In this document: positions 1-6,145 of the stretch, one piece after another | Numbering within the stretch: the first letter of the stretch is position 1 | Layout of the letters: each line of letters begins with the position of its first letter | Assembly (NCBI GenBank): GCA_027050975.1 | Contig: JALUAR010000011.1 | Span: 1 to 7,135 of the forward strand | Source of the DNA: Thermodesulfovibrio sp. | GTDB lineage: Bacteria > Nitrospirota > Thermodesulfovibrionia > Thermodesulfovibrionales > JdFR-85 | Reading direction: 5' to 3' | DNA: 7,135 bases | The notes under the pieces: generated by a model | Told to the model about the DNA's origin: nothing | Database searches by the model: none | What the model saw: the letters and a program-made list of their open reading frames with translations, nothing else | Made by a program: the position numbers and the translations under genes

Positions 1-402
1 GTATTATAAGATAAGAAGTATTTCAAATAACTTTAACTCCCTGATTTGAGTGATTATTCTCAAGCAGTTCATCAGTATGTTCCGGTTAGAGGCTCTAAAT
101 CCTGGGTTATAAAATATATCCAGAGATTCCCTCTCCAGGTATTCTTGCCACTTTCCGAACTCTCCTGGAACAATGATCACTCATCGGGGAAAGGTGGATA
201 ATTTGTTATTCACTTGTTAAATTCAGTAAAAGAGATACTACAGTCCGAATTAATGCGAGTCTCAACATAATTTCTAACTTATTAAATCATTAAACCCAGG
301 GAGGTGAGAAGAGATACATTATTAAGAGTTGGGGATCGGCATATGCAGTTAATGTAGTAGGATGAACTGTCCCGTAAAGGGGCGGTGAAAGGGGGAGATA
401 TC
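1..402. other. AT-rich upstream leader without a convincing gene
   Basis: No reading frame with recognisable protein content is seen on either strand; stops are frequent in all frames. Things visible in it are a short inverted repeat TTGAG/CTCAA at 46-50 and 59-63, a TCCAGG/CCTGGA pair at 134-139 and 164-169, and a weak promoter-like pair TTGTTA (214-219) and TACTAC (236-241) with a 16-base spacer. A perfect anti-Shine-Dalgarno match lies at 300-307 without a good start codon after it. The fdn operon promoter probably lies here, but no element is strong enough to be called. No upstream gene end is recognised at the left edge. Confidence 0.6.
391..397 (+). promoter_or_regulatory. Shine-Dalgarno that sets the alpha-subunit start
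   Basis: GGGGGAG lies five bases before the ATG at 403, normal spacing. The alternative in-frame GTG at 385 has only AAAGGGG at 376-382, two bases away, which is too close. This favours ATG 403, which also puts the twin-arginine motif at residues 4-10, where it is usually found. Confidence 0.7.
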
Positions 403-3400
403 ATGGAGATATCCAGAAGGACTTTTCTCAAGGCGACCGGAGGGGGGCTCCTGATGGGGATTTTGGGAGTAGACCTCGCACCTGTCCGTGCATACGCAAA
501 GGGTCTTCCTATCCGGTACGCTAAAGAGACAACCACCATATGTCCCTTCTGTGCTGTTGGCTGCGGCATCATTGTTCATACCCAGAATGGTAAGGTAATC
601 AATACTGAAGGAGATCCTGACCATCCTATAAACGAGGGAACCCTCTGTTCCAAGGGTGCCTCTCTCTACCAGATAGTAAACAATCCCAGGAGACTGACAA
701 AACCCCGGTATCGTGCTCCCGGTGCAACGGAGTGGAAGGAGGTTGATTGGGATTGGGCTCTTGATGAGATTGCCAAACGGATAAAAAAGACAAGAGACGA
801 GACCTTTGTGAGAAAGAACTCAAAGGGCCAGGTAGTGAACCGTTGCGACGGTATTGCCCATGTAGGAAGTGCGGCCCTTGACAACGAGGAGTGTTACATA
901 CTTCAAAAATGGCTTCGTTCCCTTGGCCTGGTGTACATAGAGCACCAGGCTCGGATATGACACTCTGCCACTGTGGCGGCTCTGGCAGAGTCGTTCGGTA
1001 GAGGGGCAATGACAAACCACTGGATTGACATCAGAAACTCCGATGTCATCCTGATCATGGGAAGCAATGCAGCGGAGAATCATCCCGTAAGCTTCAAATG
1101 GGTGATGGAGGCCAGGAAGAAAGGGGCTAAACTGATAAGTGTGGATCCCAGGTTCACAAGGACCTCGGCAAAGGCCGACCTTTATGCACCGCTTCGTTCC
1201 GGTTCGGACATCGCCTTTCTAAACGGAATGATCAAGTACATAATTGACAATGAACTCTATGACGAGTTCTATGTGAAGCACTATACAAATGCGCCTTTTA
1301 TCGTGAACAAGGACTTCAAGATGCCGGGAGAACTGGACGGAGTCTTCTCCGGGTACGATCCCAAAAAGAGGAAATACAACAAAAAGGCATGGGCATTCCA
1401 GAAGGATGAAAACGGAGTTATCAGGAAGGATATGACACTTCAGGACCCTTACTGCGTGTTCCAGCTTCTTAAGAAACATACCTCGAGATACACCCTGGAT
1501 ATGGTGGAGAAGATTACAGGCACTCCGAAGGATAAACTGGTTGAGATTTACAAGACCTATGCATCCTCCGGCAAACCTGACAGGTCAGCCACCATCATGT
1601 ATGCAATGGGCTGGACACAGCACACCGTAGGTACACAGATAATCAGGACAATGGCCATTATTCAGCTTCTCCTCGGGAACATAGGTGTTTCCGGCGGTGG
1701 AGTGAATGCCCTGAGAGGTGAGAGTAATGTTCAGGGCTCCACAGACCACTGCCTCCTGTTTCATATCCTTCCGGGATATCTTAAAACGCCGAGGGCCTCT
1801 CAGCAGACCCTTACTGAATACAATAACAAGTATACACCAAAGACAAATGAGCCGATGAGTGCAAACTGGTGGGGCAATTATCCGAAATACTCCGTAAGCC
1901 TTTTGAAGGCCCATTACGGAGCAAAGGCAACACCAGAGAATGAATTTGGTTACGAGTGGCTTCCCAAACTGGATGACGGTCAGAATGCATCATGGATAAT
2001 GCTCTTCCATGAAATGTTGCTCGGCAAATTCAAGGGCTTCTTTGCATGGGGACAAAACCCTGCCTGCTCTGGCACCAATGCCGGAAAAGTAAGAAAGGCC
2101 CTTGCAAAACTCGAGTGGATGGTTAACGTGAATCTCTTTGACAACGAAACCGGCTCCTTCTGGCGTGGCCCCGGTATGAATCCTTCGGAGATAAAGACAG
2201 AGGTCTTTCAGTTGCCCTGTGCGGCATCCTGTGAAAAGGAAGGAAGCATTACAAACTCGGGACGATGGGCTCAGTGGAGATACAAGGCTGCCGATCCTCC
2301 GGGAGAGGCCAAACCGGATTCCTGGATTATCAATGAACTCTTCTGGAGGGTAAAGAGGCTGTACGAGAAGGAGGGTGGCGTTTATCCCGATCCCGTTGTG
2401 AATCTTGCCTGGGACTATGGTCCGAAGACTCCAGAGGGAAAGGTCAGAGTGATCGATCCCCATGCAATAGCCAGGGAGATTAACGGATACTTCCTTGAGG
2501 ACAAGGTGATCAAGGGCAAACTCTTCAAAAAGGGCACCCTTGTACCGAGTTTTGCCTATCTGCAGGATGACGGCTCCACATCAAGCGGTAACTGGCTCTA
2601 CTGTGGCTCTTACACCGAAAAGGGCAACATGATGGCACGAAGATCCAAGAAGGACCCAACAGGGCTCGGTCTTTATCCGGAGTGGTCATGGTGCTGGCCT
2701 GTAAACAGAAGGATACTTTATAACCGTGCCTCAGTGGATCTGAATGGAAGACCGAGAAATCCCAAACGGCCTGTCATATACTGGAACGGGAGCAAATGGG
2801 TGGGGGATGTACCTGACGGAGGCTGGCCACCTCTAATTAACAAGGCAAAAACCAGGCTGGCCTTTATAATGAAACCTGCCGGAGTAGCCCACATCTTCGG
2901 CCCTGGACGTGCTGACGGTCCTTTCCCGGAACATTACGAACCTCTTGAATGTCCCGTTCAGGAAAACCCCCTGTCTAAGAGCCACAGGATAAATCCTGCG
3001 GTAAAGCTTTTCTTTGAGGTGGAGGACGGACAGGAAAAGCCCAGGAAGGGAGGAGGACTGCCGGAGGATATCTTTGCAACCTATGATTCCCGTTATCCCT
3101 ATGTTGCTACAACCTATCGTGTTACAGAGCACTGGCAGACAGGGGTGCTAACGAGACATCTGCCGTGGCAGTTGGAGATGATGCCCCAGATATTTGTGGA
3201 GTTGAGTCCGGAACTTGCAAAGGAAAAGGGCATCAGGTCAGGTGACAAGGTGATTGTCTCTTCGGCCAGAGGGAAGGTATGGGCCATTGCAATTGTTACA
3301 AACAGGTTCAGACCGTTCAAGATAATGGATAAAACGGTGCATCAGGTAGGATTGCCCTGGTGTTTCGGCTGGCAGTATCCTGAGGATGGTAGTGGCGGTG

Positions 3401-3492
3401 ACTCCTCCAATCTTCTGACACCGACAATTGGAGATGCTAACACCATGATACCTGAGACAAAGGCATTCATGGTGAATATTGAGAAGGCATAA
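403..3492 (+). CDS. fdnG: Formate dehydrogenase alpha (catalytic) subunit, selenocysteine-containing, Tat-exported
   Basis: This subunit oxidises formate to CO2 at a Mo- or W-bis-MGD centre carrying selenocysteine. The frame is read through TGA 958-960 as Sec186, giving 1029 residues, close to E. coli FdnG at about 1015. Residues 4-10 are SRRTFLK, a twin-arginine signal, followed by a hydrophobic stretch and a likely cleavage after AYA (30-32), so the protein acts outside the cytoplasmic membrane. Cys47, Cys50, Cys54 and Cys82, with Lys84 after the last, form the [4Fe-4S] binding site of the molybdopterin oxidoreductase N-terminal domain. The context EHQARI-Sec-HSATVA and then GRGAMTNHW is the family's active-site signature, including the His after Sec. 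The central molybdopterin domain follows. The C-terminal dinucleotide-binding domain runs from about residue 900, with LSPELAKEKGIRSGDKV near 935-950. The beta-subunit gene starts 12 bases downstream. An annotation that treats TGA as a stop would wrongly split this into 385-960 and 973-3492. GTG 385 is a less likely start. Identity is very secure; Mo versus W cannot be told. Confidence 0.96.
958..960 (+). other. In-frame UGA selenocysteine codon (Sec186)
   Basis: TGA interrupts an otherwise open frame exactly at the residue that ligates molybdenum or tungsten in FdnG/FdoG/FdhF-type enzymes. The flanking residues (HQAR before, His and then TVA after) match the family on both sides, and the frame continues unchanged for over 800 codons. 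A nonsense mutation or sequencing error is therefore unlikely. Confidence 0.95.
962..991 (+). promoter_or_regulatory. Putative bacterial SECIS hairpin
   Basis: ACTCTGCCA (962-970) pairs perfectly with TGGCAGAGT (983-991), a 9-bp stem with a 12-base loop at 971-982, starting two bases after the UGA. Bacterial SECIS elements lie within the coding sequence just after UGA and bind SelB through the apical loop, so position and stability fit. The loop contains a GU step at 973-974, but it does not obviously copy the E. coli fdhF loop and I see no bulged U in the stem. Recognition by SelB is inferred from position. Confidence 0.8.
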
Positions 3493-3504
3493 GGGGGTGA
3501 TGGC

Positions 3505-4314
3505 ATGGCATTGGAACAGGTTGATATAAAGAGACGCCTCAGTGGTGTGGATGTACCAACAAGACGTAAAGGGCTTTTGGTCACACCTGAACTCTGCATT
3601 GGTTGCAGAGGCTGTCAGACGGCATGCAAGGAGTGGAATAAGCTCCCCGGGGACAGAACCGTAAATCGAGGAACCTATGAGAATCCGCCCGATTTAACCC
3701 CTAATCTGTTCAACAGGATAAGGTTCGTTGAGGTTGGTAGCGGTGATGCCCTGAAATGGCTCTTTATTAGTCAGAGATGTATGCATTGTACCGATGCGGG
3801 CTGTATGAAGGTCTGTCCTGCACCGGGTGCGCTTTACAGAACCGATGAGGGAGCCGTGGCATTCAATAAGGACAAATGCATAGGATGCAAGTTCTGTGTC
3901 GCAGGCTGTCCCTTCAACATACCCAGGTATGACGAGCAGGGTAGGGTGGCCAAGTGCCATCTCTGCTCAGACCGCATAGCCTATGGTCTTCAGCCTGCCT
4001 GTGCAAAGACCTGTCCCACAGGTGCAATCCGGTTTGGTGATCGTGAGGAGTTGGTTTCCTATGCAAAGAATGTTGGATTTAAGTCCCTTTACGGCATGAA
4101 TGACCTGGGTGGGCTTGGTGTTCTATACGCCTTTAAAGAGAAACCTTCCTATTACGGACTACCTGATAAACCTGATTTTGCACCAACAATCTCTTTGTGG
4201 AAAGGGATTCTGAAGCCCTTAGCCCTGATTGGCCTGGGAGGCGCTCTGGCAGCAGCAGCCACTCATTACATAACCGTGGGACCCAAGGAGACAGACGAAG
4301 GGGGTGAGGAATAA
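3505..4314 (+). CDS. fdnH: Formate dehydrogenase beta subunit, four [4Fe-4S] clusters with membrane anchor
   Basis: This is the electron-transfer subunit between the catalytic alpha subunit and cytochrome b. It has 269 residues (E. coli FdnH is 294). Sixteen cysteines fall in four groups: 31/34/37/41, 92/95/100/104, 125/128/131/135 and 151/154/166/170, enough for four [4Fe-4S] clusters as in FdnH. Residues about 235-257 form one hydrophobic helix (LALIGLGGALAAAA), the C-terminal anchor typical of FdnH/FdoH, followed by a short acidic tail. There is no signal peptide; family members are exported as a complex with the Tat-bearing alpha subunit. ATG 3505 is preceded by GGGGGTGA at 3493-3500 with four bases of spacing. 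It lies 12 bases after alpha, and its stop TAA shares its last A with the ATG of gamma, so the three are one operon and probably translationally coupled. Confidence 0.95.
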   Translation: MALEQVDIKRRLSGVDVPTRRKGLLVTPELCIGCRGCQTACKEWNKLPGDRTVNRGTYENPPDLTPNLFNRIRFVEVGSGDALKWLFISQRCMHCTDAGCMKVCPAPGALYRTDEGAVAFNKDKCIGCKFCVAGCPFNIPRYDEQGRVAKCHLCSDRIAYGLQPACAKTCPTGAIRFGDREELVSYAKNVGFKSLYGMNDLGGLGVLYAFKEKPSYYGLPDKPDFAPTISLWKGILKPLALIGLGGALAAAATHYITVGPKETDEGGEE

Positions 4315-4928
4315 TGGAAAAGAGACTATTACAGAAAACCACGGCCTGGGAGAGGTGCAACCACTGGATTCTTGCACTCAGCTTTATTGTCCTCTTCCTG
4401 ACAGGACTGGGATTCCTGTATCAATCCCTTAACTGGATAAACACAGTCTTTGGTGGCAACCACCTGGCGAAGGAGATACACAGGTGGGGAGGTCTGGTGT
4501 TTGCCATCTCTCTGATTCTTACGATGGGAAACTACTTTGCCGAGGCTGTCAGCTTTACAGAGGAGGACAAAAAGTGGCTTTCCAGCCTTGGAGGATATTT
4601 CTCCAGGACAGAGGAGCCACCGCCTCAGGGCAGGCTGAATGCGGGGCAGAAGCTCTTTTATCTCGTGGTGGTGTTGATTTTCGGACTGGCCATTTCCTTA
4701 AGCGGTTTCATGCTCTGGTTCTTTAACACCTCAAGAGGGCTTATTCTCTTTGCTCATTTTCTGCACAATCTCTCTTATATTGTATTTGCCTTTGCAGTAC
4801 CCCTTCACATTTACCTTAGTACGGCTGCAAATCCGGGTACATTACGTGTAATGACCAGAGGTACCGTTAGCGCAGCCTGGGCAAAGAAGCATCACGGAAA
4901 ATGGGCCAGAGATATGGGGGTTGATTAA
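4314..4928 (+). CDS. fdnI: Formate dehydrogenase gamma subunit, cytochrome b556
   Basis: This integral membrane diheme cytochrome b takes electrons from the beta subunit to the quinone pool. It has 204 residues (E. coli FdnI is 217). Four hydrophobic helices are visible at about 18-36, 57-77, 113-136 and 147-170. His17 (NHW), His56 (IHRWGG), His151 (FLHNL) and His165 (PLHIYL) line up in order and spacing with the four heme-ligand histidines of FdnI (18, 57, 155, 169), so both b hemes should be present. The start ATG overlaps the beta stop by one base (TAATG). Its ribosome-binding sequence GGGGGTGAGGA (4300-4310) lies inside the last codons of beta. A terminator-like hairpin begins five bases after the stop, so this is the last gene of the structural operon. 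The related gamma subunits of thiosulfate reductase or hydrogenase are excluded by the neighbours. Confidence 0.93.
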   Translation: MEKRLLQKTTAWERCNHWILALSFIVLFLTGLGFLYQSLNWINTVFGGNHLAKEIHRWGGLVFAISLILTMGNYFAEAVSFTEEDKKWLSSLGGYFSRTEEPPPQGRLNAGQKLFYLVVVLIFGLAISLSGFMLWFFNTSRGLILFAHFLHNLSYIVFAFAVPLHIYLSTAANPGTLRVMTRGTVSAAWAKKHHGKWARDMGVD

Positions 4929-4933
4929 ATCAT

Positions 4934-4955
4934 GGGGGAGAGTAAAATCTCCCCC
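4934..4955 (+). terminator. Terminator-like hairpin after the fdn operon
   Basis: GGGGGAGA (4934-4941) pairs perfectly with TCTCCCCC (4948-4955), an 8-bp GC-rich stem with a six-base loop GTAAAA. The bases after it (TATGTTGCTTAT) are only partly T-rich, so it may terminate incompletely or protect the 3' end of the mRNA. Its position five bases after the gamma stop supports a terminator role. Confidence 0.7.
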
Positions 4956-5038
4956 TATGTTGCTTATAAATAACCCGGAGCCAGCGGTAGTGACAAACCA
5001 ACCACTCATATGAATCTTAACACTGGATTGTGGGAATA

Positions 5039-5181
5039 ATGAATATCGGGTACAGGGTTTTCACCTTTCTGTCTGCTGCGGCAGTTCTGGCTGCCTGTGA
5101 ATAGAAGATGCACTGGCTGCTTCTTTAAAGTTCTCCGGGGCTTGATCAGAAAAGTCTGATCCGGAAATGCTCATAAGATAG
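5039..5181 (+). pseudogene. Possible remnant of a small lipoprotein gene
   Basis: ATG 5039 opens 21 codons that read as a lipoprotein signal peptide: MNIGYR, a hydrophobic core FTFLSAAAV, then the lipobox LAAC and one Glu before TAG at 5102-5104. In the next frame from 5104 the sequence reads EDALAAASLKFSGA, a TGA at 5143-5145, then SEKSDPEMLIR and TAG at 5179-5181. That looks like protein-coding sequence damaged by a frameshift and a stop. The ribosome-binding sequence (GGGA, three bases before ATG) is poor. It may equally be chance, or a tiny lipopeptide of 21 residues. No family was recognised. Confidence 0.25.
5144..5161. repeat. Perfect 7-bp inverted repeat
   Basis: GATCAGA (5144-5150) and TCTGATC (5155-5161) are exact reverse complements around the four-base loop AAAG. 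No T-run follows, so it is not a standard intrinsic terminator on the + strand. It could be an operator-like dyad, an RNA hairpin, or a decayed element; nothing in the sequence decides between these. Confidence 0.45.
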
Positions 5182-5203
5182 GACTTGATATTGTAAGCAT
5201 TAG

Positions 5204-5262
5204 TGTCCGGCAAAAATTTATAAAAACCCTGCCCTACAATGATTTGTTCTGTTTATCGGACA
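5204..5262. repeat. 59-bp segment bounded by TGTCCG/CGGACA inverted repeats
   Basis: TGTCCGGCAAA (5204-5214) and TTTATCGGACA (5252-5262) are imperfect inverted repeats that match at 9 of 11 positions. They enclose an AT-rich core. Ends of this TGTCCG type remind me of insertion-sequence termini, so the segment may be what is left of an internally deleted IS or a very small MITE. There is no transposase fragment and no clear flanking target duplication, so a mobile origin is an inference. Confidence 0.35.
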
Positions 5263-5313
5263 GGAGTGATTGAGAGATTCAAAAAGGATTTAGACGAGAT
5301 GAAAGGAGCCTGA
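5239..5313 (+). CDS. Hypothetical 24-residue micro-ORF
   Basis: ATG 5239 opens a 24-codon frame ending at TGA 5311-5313. Its second half, IERFKKDLDEMKGA, is charged and would form an amphipathic helix, which looks more like protein than random sequence. The alternative start GTG 5266 would give only 15 residues. Neither start has a well-spaced Shine-Dalgarno. The frame runs across the right arm of the 5204-5262 inverted repeat. It may be a leader peptide for fdhE, a fragment of a lost gene, or chance; no family is recognised. Confidence 0.15.
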   Translation: MICSVYRTGVIERFKKDLDEMKGA

Positions 5314-5365
5314 CCCTGACGAAGAACCGAGTTCACAAAAGGCAAAAGTGTAAACAGGAGGCATC

Positions 5366-6112
5366 ATGAATATTGAGGAGATAATAAAAGAGAGACCCCA
5401 CCTTAAGGAGACCCTTAATCTCTATAAAAGAATATTCCACCTTAAGGAAATAAATGTTTCGGGGCTTGGCTCTCTGCCGCAGGACGAACCGATGTACCAC
5501 AGGGATGATATTGAGAGAATAATAACGGTTTTGTCGGAGCTTCTTGAGATTCCCGAGGAGGCTCTTATGCCTATAAAGGAGCTTATGCTCTCGGGAAGGA
5601 TAGATATCAGAAGACTTCCACTGGGAGATGTTATGAGTTTCGATCTTCCATATCAAGAGGAGGAGTTGATAAGCCTTATGTATCTGCTTTCAAAGCCCTT
5701 CTTCCTTGCTGAAAGAAGAAAGCTTGACCTTCAGGATATGTTCTGGACAGAGGGGAAATGCCCTGTCTGCAACTCCATTCCGTCGGTCTCTTTTATCGGT
5801 AAGGAGGAGAAGAGGAGGTTTTACTGCTCCTATTGCGAAACAGTGGGAACATGGAAAAGAATCGGTTGTCCAAGCTGTTTAAATGAGGATGCCGAGACCA
5901 TAACCATTCTCTATCTGGAGGGTGAAGAAGGAATGAGGGTAGATGCATGTGAGCGTTGTAAAAACTATTTCAAAAGTTTTGATTCGTCAATGCTGATGCA
6001 TTATACTGCAGATCTTCTTGATCTGATAAGTCTGCCTCTTGATATCATTATTCAGGGCAAGGGGTTTCAACGGGCATCTCCAAACCCCCTCGGAATGATC
6101 AGAATGGCTTGA
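5366..6112 (+). CDS. fdhE: FdhE, formate dehydrogenase accessory (maturation) protein
   Basis: FdhE is a cytoplasmic rubredoxin-like protein. In E. coli it binds the catalytic subunits of the respiratory formate dehydrogenases and is needed for their activity; it is not part of the final enzyme. This copy has 248 residues, against about 309 in E. coli, with a helical N-terminal half and a C-terminal half carrying four CxxC pairs: Cys132/135 (CPVC), 154/157 (CSYC), 168/171 (CPSC) and 195/198 (CERC). These are the family's metal-binding pairs and all are kept. The start is well set: AGGAGG at 5356-5361 lies four bases before ATG 5366. Other zinc-ribbon proteins could show CxxC pairs, but four of them in this arrangement downstream of fdn genes make FdhE the clear choice. 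The YeiH-like gene starts 33 bases downstream. Confidence 0.9.
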   Translation: MNIEEIIKERPHLKETLNLYKRIFHLKEINVSGLGSLPQDEPMYHRDDIERIITVLSELLEIPEEALMPIKELMLSGRIDIRRLPLGDVMSFDLPYQEEELISLMYLLSKPFFLAERRKLDLQDMFWTEGKCPVCNSIPSVSFIGKEEKRRFYCSYCETVGTWKRIGCPSCLNEDAETITILYLEGEEGMRVDACERCKNYFKSFDSSMLMHYTADLLDLISLPLDIIIQGKGFQRASPNPLGMIRMA

Positions 6113-6145
6113 AAAAAATAATCTTTTAAGTGTATCTTATCCTTA

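Larger units (their letters stand above)
4956..5365. other. Spacer between the fdn operon and fdhE with relic-like elements
   Basis: About 410 bases lie between the terminator hairpin and fdhE, long for an otherwise compact cluster. No intact gene of normal size is seen. The stretch holds a lipoprotein signal sequence that stops right after its lipobox (5039-5104), a 7-bp hairpin (5144-5161), an 11-base imperfect inverted repeat (5204-5214 and 5252-5262), and a 24-codon open frame (5239-5313). It must also contain the fdhE promoter if fdhE is transcribed separately, but I cannot point to a clear -35/-10 pair. Confidence 0.5.

Noticed and set aside
328..347. Sigma-54-like promoter with GG and GC ten bases apart (GG at 332-333, GC at 344-345)
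   Set aside because: Only the GG-N10-GC core fits; the flanking bases do not match TGGCAC and TTGCA well, and such a core is common by chance.
385..402. GTG 385 as the start of the alpha subunit
   Set aside because: Its ribosome-binding sequence is only two bases away, whereas ATG 403 has a well-placed GGGGGAG and gives a standard Tat signal.
385..960. Stand-alone 191-residue protein ending at TGA 960, with a separate oxidoreductase starting at GTG 973
   Set aside because: The TGA is the selenocysteine codon; the frame, conserved active-site residues and family length all require one protein.
1990..2463. Reverse-strand open frames inside fdnG (this and several others)
   Set aside because: They lie opposite a strongly conserved gene, show no recognisable domains and have no start signals.
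4484..4726. 80-codon + strand frame inside fdnI
   Set aside because: It overlaps the conserved cytochrome b gene in another frame and has no recognisable content.
5333..5656. Reverse-strand frame across the 5' end of fdhE
   Set aside because: It is antisense to the conserved fdhE start and has no family features.
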